From the NCBI RefSeq assembly GCF_001984215.1, contig NZ_CP019420.1, positions 124,001 through 188,000 on the forward strand: a stretch of 64,000 nucleotides of DNA, in the 5' to 3' direction. This document shows, piece after piece, positions 17,172 through 26,627 of the stretch (its first letter is position 1; every line of letters starts with the position of its first letter). The position numbers and the translations under genes were made by a program. The notes under the pieces were generated by a model. That model did not search any database. It had not been told where the DNA came from and saw nothing but the letters and a program-made list of their open reading frames with translations. The DNA comes from Mycobacterium sp. MS1601. GTDB taxonomy: Bacteria > Actinomycetota > Actinomycetes > Mycobacteriales > Mycobacteriaceae.

Positions 17172-17978
17172 TCATGAGGCGAACCACTTGTCGCCGTTGG
17201 CCAGCGGTCGCACCACTCGAGACACTTTGTCGCACACGGTGTGCAGGGCCTGGACTATCTCGGCCTCTCGTTGCGGTGTCAACCGCGACAACGGAACCGA
17301 CGCGCTGATGGCGTCCTGCGAAGGTTGGCAGTAGCGCAGTGTCACCGCAAAACAGCGCAGTCCCACGGTGTTCTCCTCGTTGTCGACCGCATGCCCCCGC
17401 ACCCTGATCTCCTCGAGGGCTTCCTGCAGCAGCGCGTGATCGGTGATGGTGTGAGGTGTCAGCGGCGCCAAGGCCAAGGGAACATGGGTAGCACGTCCGA
17501 CGCCGAACCGGTCGGCCAACAGCGCTTTGCCCAACGCGGTGGCGTAGGCGGGCAGTCGACGGCCCACCCGGCTGGCGTTGCGCTGGTACTGCTTGGACTC
17601 CCGGGTGGCCAGATACACCACGTCGGTGCCGTCGAGTCGGCCCAGGTGGAATGTCTCGTCGAGATCGGCACGCAGCTCGTCGAGGAACGGAGTGATCAGC
17701 GGCAGGTATGGGTCGCTGTCGAGGTAACTGGTACCGACCAGCAGGGCGCGCATCCCGATGCCATACAACGTCCCGGAATCATCACAGCGCACCCAGCCCT
17801 GCAACATCAGTGTGCGCAGCAGGGCGTGCGCGCTGCTGCGCGGCATGTCCAGTGCCGAGCAGATCTCCCGGATCCGTGCGGGCCTGTCTTGACGGCCCGC
17901 GAGGTATTCCAGCAGCTCGACGGTGCGCACAGCGGACTTGACCTTGCGAATACTGACATCACCCGCGTCGACGGTCAC
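17172..17978 (-). CDS. IclR-family transcriptional regulator
   Basis: A 268-residue regulator with an N-terminal winged helix ([34 protein letters not shown]) and a C-terminal GAF-like ligand domain ([45 protein letters not shown]). IclR proteins with this [12 protein letters not shown] block commonly sense small organic or sugar acids. It sits inside the apparent operon, 13 bases after the TauE-like gene and overlapping or abutting the glucarate-dehydratase gene, which suggests control of its own operon. The domain lengths are normal. Confidence 0.9.
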   Translation of the reverse strand: MTVDAGDVSIRKVKSAVRTVELLEYLAGRQDRPARIREICSALDMPRSSAHALLRTLMLQGWVRCDDSGTLYGIGMRALLVGTSYLDSDPYLPLITPFLDELRADLDETFHLGRLDGTDVVYLATRESKQYQRNASRVGRRLPAYATALGKALLADRFGVGRATHVPLALAPLTPHTITDHALLQEALEEIRVRGHAVDNEENTVGLRCFAVTLRYCQPSQDAISASVPLSRLTPQREAEIVQALHTVCDKVSRVVRPLANGDKWFAS

Positions 17979-17991
17979 GGTGTCTTCCTCT

Positions 17992-18708
17992 CTAGATCAG
18001 CTGTTGGGTGATCAGCACCGTGGCGCCCAGGGCAGACACCCCGATGGCCAACCAGCGCAGCCGCGTGGGGTCCAGCAGACGGTTGACGAAGCGCGACAGC
18101 ACGTAACCGAGCACCGTCGCGGGCACGAACAGCGCGAAGGTCGTCACGGTGTGTCCGCCCACGGCGCCGCTCACCCACAACACCCCCAGCGACATCACCG
18201 AACCCACCAGGAAGAATCCGCTCATGGTCCCGCGCAGGCGAGCGCCGCTGTTGCGTTGCCACACCAGCGCCATCGGCGGGCCACCGATCGACGTCGCGGT
18301 GCCCAGCAGACCTGACGTCGCCCCTGCCAGCACTACATTGCGCCTGCGCGGAGCAGGCACCCAACCTGCGCTGGTCAGCACGACTCCCAGCAGCACCACC
18401 GCGGCCAGCAGCACCGCCAGCCCCTTCTCCGGCAGCGCCGTCAGCAGCAGCGCCCCGGCGATGGTGCCAGGAACTCGGCCCAGCAGAGCCCATTTGGTCC
18501 CGTTGAGGTCTATGTCCTCGCGCTCGCGCACCGAGACGAGCAGCGTGACGAACGTCGCCAGCATGATCAGCGTCCCCGGAATCAGCGACGGGTCCACTAT
18601 CGCGACGACGGGTGCGGCCAGCATCCCCATCCCGAACCCGATCGAGGCCTGCAGGCAGGACGCCAGCAGCACCGCCGCCGTCACCACCGCGAATCCGGCC
18701 ACGGTCAT
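17992..18708 (-). CDS. TauE/SafE (sulfite exporter-like) membrane permease
   Basis: The 238-residue protein contains about seven to eight hydrophobic helices with the TauE/SafE duplicated pattern: LQASIGFGMGMLAAPVVAI in the first repeat and GLLGTATSIGGPPMALVW in the second. The family moves small anions such as sulfite, sulfoacetate or organic acids across the membrane. Its place between the ABC-transporter genes and IclR in an acid-sugar cluster points to an organic acid rather than sulfur oxoanions, but this is inference. It starts with ATG three bases after the ABC ATPase stop. Confidence 0.85.
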   Translation of the reverse strand: MTVAGFAVVTAAVLLASCLQASIGFGMGMLAAPVVAIVDPSLIPGTLIMLATFVTLLVSVREREDIDLNGTKWALLGRVPGTIAGALLLTALPEKGLAVLLAAVVLLGVVLTSAGWVPAPRRRNVVLAGATSGLLGTATSIGGPPMALVWQRNSGARLRGTMSGFFLVGSVMSLGVLWVSGAVGGHTVTTFALFVPATVLGYVLSRFVNRLLDPTRLRWLAIGVSALGATVLITQQLI

Positions 18709-18711
18709 CGT

Positions 18712-19725
18712 TCACGCCGGGATCGCCGCGCTCTGTTCCTGCCCAAGTGGATGGAAGCACTCCGCGCGGTGCCCCTTACCTGCGGTGTCGAGCACCAACG
18801 GCGGTCGCGCGGTGGCACATTCATCGGCGGCCTTCCAACAGCGGGTGCGGAACCGGCAGCCCGACGGTGGGTTCAGTGGTGACGGGATCTCGCCCTTGAG
18901 CAGGATCTTCTCGGTGCGGTGTTCCGCGTTGAGCTTGGGCGCGGCCGACATCAGCGCCGCGGTGTACGGGTGGTTGGCACGGTCGAACACCGAGTCGGTG
19001 ACACCGGATTCCATGATGCGGCCCAGGTACATGACGGCCACCCGGTCAGCGACGTGGCGCACCACCGACAGATCATGGCTGATGAAGATGTAGGAGATCT
19101 TCAGTTCCCGTTGGAGTTCGTTGAGCAGATTGAGCACCTGGGCCTGGACCGACAGATCCAGCGCGGACACCGGCTCGTCGCAGATGATCACGTCGGGGCG
19201 CAGCGCCAACGCCCTGGCGATACCGATGCGCTGCCGCTGACCGCCGGAGAACTCCTGTGGGTACTTGTCCGCCGCCTTGGCTCCGAGGCCCACCATGTCC
19301 AGCAGGCCGCGCACCCGCATCTCGCGGTCTTTGCGCCCCGGATACAGCGTCTTGTGGGTCCGCCACGGCTCCGCGATGATCTCGCCCGCTGTCATCCGAG
19401 AGTTCAGCGAGGCGTAGGGGTCCTGGAACACCATCTGCACCCGCCGCCGAAACGACAGCAGTTCTTTGCCTTTGAGTGTGAACGGGTCGATACCGTCGAA
19501 GGTCACCGAGCCCGAGTCCGGCCGCTCCAGCATCATCAGGGTGCGAGCCAGCGTCGACTTGCCGCAGCCGGATTCCCCCACCAGCCCCAGAGTTTCGCCG
19601 CGAGCCAGATCCAGGTTGATGCCGTCGAGCGCGGTCAGGGCGTTCTTGGCGCCGGGGATCTTGAAGGTCTTGGTGAGTTCCTTGACCTGCAGCACCTTGT
19701 CGGACTTGCGCTCCTGATCAGACAT
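18712..19725 (-). CDS. ABC transporter ATPase, oligopeptide/dipeptide type (DppF/OppF-like)
   Basis: The 337-residue protein has Walker A GLVGESGCGKSTLARTL near residue 52, Q-loop MVFQDPYASLN, the ABC signature FSGGQRQRIGIARAL, Walker B VIICDEPVSALDLS, and the H-loop in ISHDLSVVRHVADR. The C-terminal PPSGCRFRTRCWKA block with its cysteines is the oligopeptide-transporter extension, in which an iron-sulfur cluster or metal site has been described for relatives. It pairs with the upstream ATPase, which it overlaps by 8 bases. It energises import through the two permeases. Confidence 0.93.
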   Translation of the reverse strand: MSDQERKSDKVLQVKELTKTFKIPGAKNALTALDGINLDLARGETLGLVGESGCGKSTLARTLMMLERPDSGSVTFDGIDPFTLKGKELLSFRRRVQMVFQDPYASLNSRMTAGEIIAEPWRTHKTLYPGRKDREMRVRGLLDMVGLGAKAADKYPQEFSGGQRQRIGIARALALRPDVIICDEPVSALDLSVQAQVLNLLNELQRELKISYIFISHDLSVVRHVADRVAVMYLGRIMESGVTDSVFDRANHPYTAALMSAAPKLNAEHRTEKILLKGEIPSPLNPPSGCRFRTRCWKAADECATARPPLVLDTAGKGHRAECFHPLGQEQSAAIPA

Positions 19726-20740
19726 TGGAAACCTCCTCCGGGAAGTGGCAGGCTGCCTTGCGTCCGACGCCGCTGACGCTCAGGGTGGGCCTCGAGCTGG
19801 CGCACACCTCGCTGGCCAGGGGGCAACGAGCTTGGTAGACACAGCCTTTGGGAATCGAATGCAAGTCCGGCGGCGCACCGCCAATGGACTTGAGTTCCTC
19901 CCCGCGCACCGCGTCGACGGGCACCGAGTTCAGCAAGCCCTTGGTGTAGGGGTGTTTGGGGTTGGCGAAGACCTCGGCCACCGGCCCGGTCTCCACCACG
20001 TTGCCGGCGTACATGATGGCCACCCGGTCGGCCTCCTCGGCCACCAGTGCCAGGTCATGGGTGATCAGTACCACGGCCATGTCGTACTCTGCGCGCAGAT
20101 CCCGCAACAGCGCCATGATCTGCGCCTGCACTGTCACGTCGAGCGCGGTGGTGGGTTCGTCGGCGATCAGCACGCTGGGGTTCAGTGCCACGGCCATCGC
20201 GATGAGCAGGCGCTGCCGCATCCCGCCGGAGAACTGGTGCGGGTAAGAGTCCACGCGGGTCTCGGGCTGCGGAATCCCCACTCGCGCCATCAGTTCGATG
20301 GCCTTGCGCTTGGCCTCCTTGGCCTTCATCCCCTGATGGATCTGGAACGGCTCGGCCAACTGCGCCCCGACGGGGTACAGCGGGTTGAGCGCGGTCAGCG
20401 CGTCCTGGAACACGATGGCCAGTTCGGTGCCTGCCAGCTTGCGCCGCGTCTTGCGATCGACGGCGAACAGGTCCTGGTGCGCCAGCACCGCGGTGCCGCG
20501 GGTGACTTCGGCCACCGGCTCGAGCAGACCGACCAGGGCGGTGGCCGTCATCGACTTGCCGCAGCCGGATTCACCCAGCAACGCCAGGGTTTCGCCGCGA
20601 TAGGCCTCGAATGTCACTCCGTTGACCGCGCGCACGGTGCCGGCGATGGTGCGGATGTCGACGCAGAGATCGTCGACCTTGAGCGCCGGGTCGGATTCGA
20701 CCTTCGGTGCGCTGGTGGTGTGATCTTCCAACACAGTCAT
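19718..20740 (-). CDS. ABC transporter ATPase, oligopeptide/dipeptide type (DppD/OppD-like)
   Basis: Walker A is LALLGESGCGKSMTATAL, the signature FSGGMRQRLLIAMAV, Walker B VLIADEPTTALDVT, and the H-loop ITHDLALVAEEADR. The C-terminal extension contains CVYQARCPLASEVC, matching the family. 340 residues is the usual length. It starts 22 bases after the DppC-like permease gene and overlaps the DppF-like gene, so the five transporter genes form one transcription unit read from 24272 down to 18712. Confidence 0.93.
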   Translation of the reverse strand: MTVLEDHTTSAPKVESDPALKVDDLCVDIRTIAGTVRAVNGVTFEAYRGETLALLGESGCGKSMTATALVGLLEPVAEVTRGTAVLAHQDLFAVDRKTRRKLAGTELAIVFQDALTALNPLYPVGAQLAEPFQIHQGMKAKEAKRKAIELMARVGIPQPETRVDSYPHQFSGGMRQRLLIAMAVALNPSVLIADEPTTALDVTVQAQIMALLRDLRAEYDMAVVLITHDLALVAEEADRVAIMYAGNVVETGPVAEVFANPKHPYTKGLLNSVPVDAVRGEELKSIGGAPPDLHSIPKGCVYQARCPLASEVCASSRPTLSVSGVGRKAACHFPEEVSNV

Positions 20741-20761
20741 GTAATTCAGCCTTTCCAGGGC

Positions 20762-21742
20762 CTAGCGGTTAGTTGGCCGAGTGAACCGGGACAGACGCTT
20801 CTGCGGGACGGTGAGCCGCCAGCGCTGCGCGGGATCGGTGGCGATCCGAGCCCAGGCTGCGAGGATGGTGGCCGAGACGGTGGTGATGACGATGGCCAGA
20901 CCGGGGAAGAACGACAACCACCACGCGGAGTGCAGGTAGGTGCGACCCTGAGCGACCATCAGGCCCCAGCTGACGTCGGGCGGCTGGATGCCGATACCCA
21001 AGAAGCTCAGTGAACTCTCTGCCAGCATGACGTAGCAGAAGTCCAGGGTGGCGACGGTGAGCAGGGTGGGCAGCACCACCGGCAGCACGTGCCGGGTGAT
21101 GATGGCGCTGCCGCTGGCTCCGAAGGTGCGCGCGGCGTCGACGAACACCCGGGTGGACAGCTCCGCCGATTCGGCGCGGGCGGTGCGCAGATACACGGGG
21201 ATGCGGGTGATGGCCAGCACCGCAACGATATTGGCGGCACTCGGGGAGAACACGTAGAGCACCACCACGGCCAGCAGCAGCGACGGGAAGCTCATGATCA
21301 CATCGGCGACGCGCATCGCCAGGGTTTCGCGCCAGCCCCGGTAGAAGCCGGCCCACATGCCGATCAGGGAGCCGACGACCGCGCTGATCACCACCGCGGG
21401 AATGGCCACCGACAGGGTGGTCTGGCTGGCCACGATCAGCCGGGCCAGCATGCTGCGCCCCAGCGGGTCGGTGCCCAGGATGTTGGCCCAGCCGTGGCTG
21501 AGGGTAAACGGCGCCTGGTTGGAGTTGTCGAGGTCGATGCGGGTGGCCAGGTCGCCCATCAGCCACGGTCCCAGCAGGGCGGTGAGGAACACCAATCCCA
21601 GCACCACCGCTGCGGCGGCGGCCACCCGATCGTTGACCAGCAGTCGGTACCAGGTGGAGCCCGACCGCTTCTTGGTGGTGTCGGCCTCGCCGACGATCGC
21701 GGTGGTCGGTTTGACCGGGACCATATCGATTTGAGTGCTCAT
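20762..21742 (-). CDS. ABC transporter permease, DppC/OppC-like
   Basis: The 326-residue protein has a short cytosolic N terminus, a first membrane helix near residue 40, a large periplasmic-side loop (NILGTDPLGRSMLARLI is the characteristic OppC sequence), and a core of five further helices. The EAA-type loop that contacts the ATPase reads FVDAARTFGASGSAIITRHV. A conserved SLSFLGIGIQPPDVSWG block follows, as in other DppC proteins. It forms the translocation pore with the DppB-like protein encoded just upstream. Confidence 0.93.
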   Translation of the reverse strand: MSTQIDMVPVKPTTAIVGEADTTKKRSGSTWYRLLVNDRVAAAAAVVLGLVFLTALLGPWLMGDLATRIDLDNSNQAPFTLSHGWANILGTDPLGRSMLARLIVASQTTLSVAIPAVVISAVVGSLIGMWAGFYRGWRETLAMRVADVIMSFPSLLLAVVVLYVFSPSAANIVAVLAITRIPVYLRTARAESAELSTRVFVDAARTFGASGSAIITRHVLPVVLPTLLTVATLDFCYVMLAESSLSFLGIGIQPPDVSWGLMVAQGRTYLHSAWWLSFFPGLAIVITTVSATILAAWARIATDPAQRWRLTVPQKRLSRFTRPTNR

Positions 21743-21754
21743 GACGTGGCTCCC

Positions 21755-22684
21755 TCAGACTTTCGCGGGCTCGCGGACGCGGGCATCGAGCAATGCGTAA
21801 CAGGCGTCGATGAAGATGTTGAGCAGGAAGATCGACACCGCGGTGAGCAACACGGCGGCCTGCAGTACCGCGAAGTCGCGTTGCAGGATCGCGTCGATCA
21901 TCAGCTTGCCGATTCCGGGCCACCCGAAGATGGCCTCGACCACCACCGCACCGTTGATGAGGCCGACGGCGAGATCACCTGCGACGGTCAGTGCCGGGGC
22001 GGCGGCGTTGCGCAGCGCGTGGTGAGTGACAACGCGGAAGTCACCGGCGCCCTTGCTGCGGGCCAGCCGGACGTACGGCGCCGACAGCGCGGAGACCATG
22101 GCGCCGCGGACCACCTGGGTGAGCACACCGAGGGGACGGATCATCAGTGTGGCGATCGGCAGGATCCACGACAGCATGCCCGCGTCGGTGCCGGAGGTGG
22201 GCAGCCAGCCCATGAGTACCGCGAACAACCAGACACCGGTGATGGCGAACCAGAAGTCGGGAATGGAGGCAGCGGTCATGGAGAGCAGCGACGAGAAGCG
22301 GTCGGCCAGCGAGTTGGGCCGGTATGCCGCCCAGCAACCGATCACCACGGCCGCCACGATGGCCAGCAGCATTGTGGTGATGGCCAGTTGGAGTGTGGCG
22401 GGAAAGGCCCGCAGCGCCATGGTGGAGGCAGACTCCCCGGTCCGCAGCGAGGTGCCGAAGTCCAGGTGCAGCACACCGGAGAAGTAGTCGACCAGCTGGT
22501 TCCACACCGGCTGGTCGAGGCCGTTGGCCTCGGCGAACTCGGCCCGCTGGGCTTCGGTGGCCGATTCGGGCAGGTAGAGGCTGGTGGGGTCACCGGTGAG
22601 GCGGGCCAGGAGAAACACCCCCAGCAGCACGATGATCAAAGGTATTGCGCTGGTGTACATCCGGCGCCGGACGAACGAGAACAT
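21755..22684 (-). CDS. ABC transporter permease, DppB/OppB-like
   Basis: The 309-residue permease begins with the membrane helix SAIPLIIVLLGVFLLARLTG and an RLTGDP pattern, then the periplasmic loop containing LDFGTSLRTGE, both DppB features. The EAA loop is VRLARSKGAGDFRVVTHHAL. The end carries FGWPGIGKLMIDAILQRDFA, the family hallmark before the last helices. It follows the substrate-binding protein gene by 22 bases. Confidence 0.93.
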   Translation of the reverse strand: MFSFVRRRMYTSAIPLIIVLLGVFLLARLTGDPTSLYLPESATEAQRAEFAEANGLDQPVWNQLVDYFSGVLHLDFGTSLRTGESASTMALRAFPATLQLAITTMLLAIVAAVVIGCWAAYRPNSLADRFSSLLSMTAASIPDFWFAITGVWLFAVLMGWLPTSGTDAGMLSWILPIATLMIRPLGVLTQVVRGAMVSALSAPYVRLARSKGAGDFRVVTHHALRNAAAPALTVAGDLAVGLINGAVVVEAIFGWPGIGKLMIDAILQRDFAVLQAAVLLTAVSIFLLNIFIDACYALLDARVREPAKV

Positions 22685-22706
22685 GGGCAGGGCCTTCCTG
22701 GGCGGG

Positions 22707-24272
22707 TCAGGTGTTGGCGGGTTCGGAGGTCGCGAAGGTCATCTCGGCCAGTCGCATCTCGTCACCGGTCGCGGAGTTCGGGGTGTAGGCCACCCGGGCG
22801 GACTTGCCGAGGATGCCCTTCATGTGGGCCAGGTAGGCCATCTGCATGATCTCCTGGGGCTCTTCGGCGAACAGTTGCGCGAACGCGTTCTGTCGTTCGT
22901 CACCGGTCAGTGCTTCGGCGGCACGGATCTTGGCGTCGAATTCTGGTGTGCCGTAGGCAGCTTGCGGACCATCCGAGAGCATGTACTGGTCCAGGGTGAA
23001 GGCGGCGTCACCGGCCTGGTTGCCGTGCTGGATCATCAGCAGGTAGGGGCCCGTATTGGCCGGGAACGGCCGCAGCTGGTATTCGAGTTGTGCTGCGGTG
23101 TCCATCATCTCGATCTTGACGTTGAGGCCGATGTCGCTGAATTCGCTCTGCAGCACCTCGATGGTCTCGGCGATCTTGGGGAACTGTGCGGTGCGCCCGA
23201 TCAGTCGGATCTCGTTGTCCACCGGCACCCCGTCGGCCCTGGCCTCGTCGATGAGCTGCTTGCCCTTCTCCGGGTCGTACGGCCATATCGGCAGGTCCTG
23301 GTTGTAACCCACCACACCCGAGGGGATCAGCTGCGAGGCCGGGTCGCCGAGGCCGCGGAACAGGGCCTTCACAATGCCGGGGCGGTTGACGGCGTAGTTG
23401 ATCGCCTGCCGCACCCGGATGTCGTTCAACGGCGGTTCTGCTGCCTGGATCCGCAGTGCGGTGGTCTCGTTGTTCTGGAACGGCACACCGAGCTCGCCCG
23501 CCCCGTCCTCGGGACCGAGAGAGGTGGCGATGTCGGCCTCGTCGTTGGTGATCATCGCGGCACGGACGCTGCCCTCGCTGCGCCACTGGTACTCGGCACG
23601 GGCGAAGGCCGGCGCGGCACCCCAGTAGGTCTCGTTGCGGGCCAACGTGAGTTTCTGCCCGTAGTCCCAGTTCGCGATGGCGTACGGTCCGGTACCGATC
23701 GGCTCACGCACCTTCTCGGCGGTGCCGGTGCTTCGCGGGACGATCTCGACGAACGAAAGCCGCAGCGGCAGAATCGGATCGGGGCTGGCGGTGGTGACCG
23801 TCAAGGTGGTGTCGTCCATCACGTCCAAGCCCAGTTCCTCGTCGCCGAAGACGTAGCCGTCGACGTTGCACTGCAGGTCGGAGTTGACGGCCCGGTCGAT
23901 GGAGAATGCTGCGTCCGCGGCGGTGAAGGGGGCCCCGTCCGAGAACGTCACGCCCTCCCGGGTCCGGAAGGTCCACTGGGTGGGGGCGGTCTGCTCCCAT
24001 TCGGTGGCCAGCAGCGGCAGCAGATCGCCGGTGTCGGGATCCCGCTCCACCAGCGGCTCGGTGATGTTGGAACGCACCACGATGCCGGTGGAGGTCAGCG
24101 AGCTCTCACACGGTTCCAGGGTGGGCGGTTCCTGGGAGAGCACCACCCGCAGGGTGTTCGGGTCGTAGCCGCCGTGGCCCGAGTTGGCGACTGTGCAGCC
24201 GCTGGCGGTCACGCATACCCCGGCCAGGGTCACGGCCATCACGCGGCGGGAAATCGGGCCAGCGTGGCTCAT
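22707..24272 (-). CDS. Lipoprotein substrate-binding protein, family 5 (peptide/nickel/sugar type)
   Basis: I start at ATG 24272, which has GGAGGA seven bases upstream and exposes a lipoprotein signal peptide: basic RR, a hydrophobic stretch (VMAVTLAGVCVTA) and the lipobox Cys in ASGC at about residue 25. The mature protein shows family-5 features: TLRVVLSQEPPTLEPC, ITEPLVERDPDTGDLLPLLA, WTFRTREGVTFSDGAPFTA and NDIRVRQAINYAVNR. It captures the substrate outside the membrane for the DppBCDF-like system. Family-5 proteins bind peptides, nickel, opines or oligosaccharides; the acid-sugar enzyme context suggests an aldarate, uronate or a conjugate, not proven. 521 residues, normal. Confidence 0.9.
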   Translation of the reverse strand: MSHAGPISRRVMAVTLAGVCVTASGCTVANSGHGGYDPNTLRVVLSQEPPTLEPCESSLTSTGIVVRSNITEPLVERDPDTGDLLPLLATEWEQTAPTQWTFRTREGVTFSDGAPFTAADAAFSIDRAVNSDLQCNVDGYVFGDEELGLDVMDDTTLTVTTASPDPILPLRLSFVEIVPRSTGTAEKVREPIGTGPYAIANWDYGQKLTLARNETYWGAAPAFARAEYQWRSEGSVRAAMITNDEADIATSLGPEDGAGELGVPFQNNETTALRIQAAEPPLNDIRVRQAINYAVNRPGIVKALFRGLGDPASQLIPSGVVGYNQDLPIWPYDPEKGKQLIDEARADGVPVDNEIRLIGRTAQFPKIAETIEVLQSEFSDIGLNVKIEMMDTAAQLEYQLRPFPANTGPYLLMIQHGNQAGDAAFTLDQYMLSDGPQAAYGTPEFDAKIRAAEALTGDERQNAFAQLFAEEPQEIMQMAYLAHMKGILGKSARVAYTPNSATGDEMRLAEMTFATSEPANT

Positions 24273-24648
24273 GGGGTCCTCCAGGTGTCGAGAGTGTGGA
24301 GTTGGGAAAGCTATGCGCGGGGCTGGTGCGCTAGTGACGTCCACGTATGTAGATGCGGCTTGTGATCGCAGACACACGGTATGAATGCGCCGACAACCCC
24401 GTCAACCCCGGCATAACGGCCCGACAGTGCCTGTTTTTGACCGCTCGACACCCGCTCCGCACGCCCGCGGCACCGAGGAAATGATGCTTGACCAGGACTT
24501 TTCAACGAGCATGACGGCGATCCATGCTGCGAGTTGCACCCCGCGGGCCTAGTTATTCACTTTCGGCAACAAACGATGCTATTTCCGTGTTGGACAGGTA
24601 TTCGCGGGCAGACTTACCGTCGCTACATACCGTAGGAGGACAACTGCT
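24273..24648. promoter_or_regulatory. Divergent control region between the ABC operon and the second D-2-hydroxyacid dehydrogenase
   Basis: A 376-base region without a gene separates two divergent units. On the plus side a strong AGGAGG ribosome-binding site (24634-24639) precedes GTG 24649. A GCATAAC heptamer at 24411-24417 is identical to one arm of the inverted repeat before the LysR gene. The rest is less GC-rich than the genes, as expected of promoter DNA, but I cannot assign -35/-10 boxes with confidence. Confidence 0.5.
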
Positions 24649-25623
24649 GTGACCAGTCTTGGCCAGACTCCCGCCACCGTGCTGCAGGTGGGCCCGCTCA
24701 AACCGTCGTTGCAGGACACCCTGCGCACGTCGTTCGGGGCTGCATTGCTGCCCGCCGATGCTGACCAGCGTGCGGCGTTCCTGGCCGTACACGCAGATGA
24801 GGTCACCGTGACCGTCACCTCGGGGCGCACCGGGGTGGACGCGCGCCTCATCGACGCGTTGCCGCGGCTGGCCGCCATCGTGCACTTCGGCGTGGGGTAC
24901 GACACCACCGACCTCGTTGCCGCCGCCGCCCGCGGCATCGTTGCCAGCAACACCCCCGACGTGCTGACAGACTGTGTGGCCGACACCGCCGTGGGGTTGA
25001 TGATCGACACGCTGCGCGGGTTCTCCGCCTCCGACCGCTATGTCCGGGCCGGCTTGTGGCCGTCAGGCAACTATCCGCTGACCCGGCAGGTCAGCAACAC
25101 CCGAGTGGGCATCATCGGACTGGGCCGCATCGGCAGCGCCATCGCGGCGCGCTTGACGGCCTTCGGCTGCCAGATCTCGTATCACAACCGCCGGCAGGTC
25201 CCCGACTCACCGTTCACCTATGTCGACTCCACAGAACAACTTGCCGCGCAGGTGGACGTCTTGGTGGTGGCAGCTGCGGGCGGCGCCGATACCCGCCATC
25301 TGGTCGACGCGAAAACCCTTGCCGCCCTTGGCCCTCAGGGGTACCTGATCAATGTCGCGCGCGGCAGCGTCATCGACGAGGACGCCCTGGTGGCCGCCCT
25401 GGTCGAGGGCAGGATCGCGGGTGCGGGGTTGGATGTCTTCACCCATGAGCCCGCGGTTCCCGAAGTTCTGTTCGGCCTCGACAACGTGGTGCTGCTCCCC
25501 CATGTCGGCAGTGCGACGGTGCAGACCCGCGCCGCCATGGAGGAGCTGACGCTGCGCAACCTCGACAGCTTCCTCAAGACCGGTGAGCTGGTGACACCCG
25601 TCCCGATGCCGTCGACCGTCTGA
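24649..25623 (+). CDS. D-2-hydroxyacid dehydrogenase (second copy)
   Basis: The 324-residue enzyme starts at GTG behind an AGGAGG site. It has the NAD(P) motif VGIIGLGRIGSAIA, the catalytic Arg in INVARGSVIDEDAL, the Glu in AGLDVFTHEPAVPE and the His in LPHVGSAT, so all three catalytic residues are present, unlike the first copy. HNRR after the second Rossmann strand favours NADP(H). It resembles hydroxypyruvate/glyoxylate or 2-ketogluconate reductases. Being divergent from the transporter operon, it probably belongs to the same sugar-acid regulon. Confidence 0.9.
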   Translation: MTSLGQTPATVLQVGPLKPSLQDTLRTSFGAALLPADADQRAAFLAVHADEVTVTVTSGRTGVDARLIDALPRLAAIVHFGVGYDTTDLVAAAARGIVASNTPDVLTDCVADTAVGLMIDTLRGFSASDRYVRAGLWPSGNYPLTRQVSNTRVGIIGLGRIGSAIAARLTAFGCQISYHNRRQVPDSPFTYVDSTEQLAAQVDVLVVAAAGGADTRHLVDAKTLAALGPQGYLINVARGSVIDEDALVAALVEGRIAGAGLDVFTHEPAVPEVLFGLDNVVLLPHVGSATVQTRAAMEELTLRNLDSFLKTGELVTPVPMPSTV

Positions 25624-25626
25624 GGC

Positions 25627-26553
25627 TCAGGCGAAAGCGTCTTCGACCAGATCGTCGGTGGTCCACTCCCGCGGCGGCAGCACGTCTCTGAGCAGCCTCA
25701 GCAACGCCGGGTTGGTGGAGTCACCGCGCCACACCGCGTCCAGCTCCACGGGCCGCTCCCGGAACGCACCGATGGTCCGGAACACCACCCCCTCCGGGCG
25801 CAGTGTCGACGCCGAAGCCGGCACCAGGGCGATCCCGATGCCGGAACGTACGAGCACCAGCATGGTGTGCACCTGTGTGACGTACTGGACATAGTGCGGA
25901 GTGGCCCCGGCGATGGTGAACGTGCTGATCAGCAACTCGTTGAAGTAGCGCGCCTGCACCGGCGAGTACATGATGACGTCCTGGCCGTCGAGATCGGTCA
26001 ACGTCAGTTGCCGGGGTAGCTGCACCAGTGGATGCTCCGCCGGCAGCGCGGCGACCAACTGTTCGTGCAGCAGCGGCCGTGACACCAGGCCGGGACGTTT
26101 CAGGGGTGGCCGGGCCATGCCCAGATCCAGCTCGCCTGTCATCAGACCCTCGATCTGTGCGGCCGTCACCATCTCCCGGAGTTCGAGCTTCACATCGGGA
26201 AGGGACGCGCGAGCACTGTCGAGAAGCCGCGGCAGCACGGCATGCGCCGAGGCTGCGGTGAAGCCGATGACGACAGTGCCGAGGTCACCGGCCGGTACGC
26301 GCTTGACGGTCAACGCGGCGCCTTCGGCCAGCTGGAGAATGCGGCGGGCATCCGGCAGGAATGCCACCCCGGCCGGCGTCAGCGTCACCGAGCGGGTGGT
26401 GCGGTCGATCAATTGGACACCGAGTTCGGTCTCCAGCTGCTGGATCTGACGTGACAGCGGGGGCTGCGTCATATGTAGACGCTCGGCAGCCCGACCGAAG
26501 TGGAGCTCCTCGGCGACCGCGATGAAACAAGACAGCCTCGCCAGGGAAAACAT
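25627..26553 (-). CDS. LysR-family transcriptional regulator
   Basis: The 308-residue protein has the LysR helix-turn-helix (FIAVAEELHFGRAAERLHMTQ, PPLSRQIQQLE, LIDRTTRSVTLTPAG) and a periplasmic-binding-protein-like effector domain. It is followed immediately by the convergent dehydrogenase (stops 3 bases apart) and lies downstream of the second dehydratase gene in the same direction. A perfect 7-base inverted repeat sits 23 bases before its start, consistent with autoregulation. It probably controls the dehydratase-kdgD-aldehyde dehydrogenase genes, activated by a sugar-acid intermediate. Confidence 0.92.
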   Translation of the reverse strand: MFSLARLSCFIAVAEELHFGRAAERLHMTQPPLSRQIQQLETELGVQLIDRTTRSVTLTPAGVAFLPDARRILQLAEGAALTVKRVPAGDLGTVVIGFTAASAHAVLPRLLDSARASLPDVKLELREMVTAAQIEGLMTGELDLGMARPPLKRPGLVSRPLLHEQLVAALPAEHPLVQLPRQLTLTDLDGQDVIMYSPVQARYFNELLISTFTIAGATPHYVQYVTQVHTMLVLVRSGIGIALVPASASTLRPEGVVFRTIGAFRERPVELDAVWRGDSTNPALLRLLRDVLPPREWTTDDLVEDAFA

Positions 26554-26575
26554 GGCAAACTCCGATGCACTCTCC

Positions 26576-26598
26576 GCATAACTGGGTGGTTGTTATGC
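26576..26598. promoter_or_regulatory. Inverted repeat GCATAAC-N9-GTTATGC, likely LysR operator
   Basis: The two 7-base arms (26576-26582 and 26592-26598) are perfect reverse complements separated by 9 bases. The spacing and dyad form fit LysR-type recognition sites (ATAC-N7-GTAT/T-N11-A class). It lies just upstream of the LysR gene and just downstream of the dehydratase stop at 26628, so control of lysR itself is the simplest reading. Confidence 0.6.
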
Positions 26599-26627
26599 CC
26601 CTAGGCGCATCAGTGTACGGAGCAGAA

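Noticed and set aside
21089..22849. 586-codon open frame on the plus strand opposite the permease genes
   Set aside because: Rich in Gln, His, Gly and Asp in a low-complexity pattern typical of antisense frames in high-GC DNA; the permeases on the other strand are certain.
22584..24365. 593-codon open frame opposite the substrate-binding protein gene
   Set aside because: Same antisense pattern; no domain or start signal.
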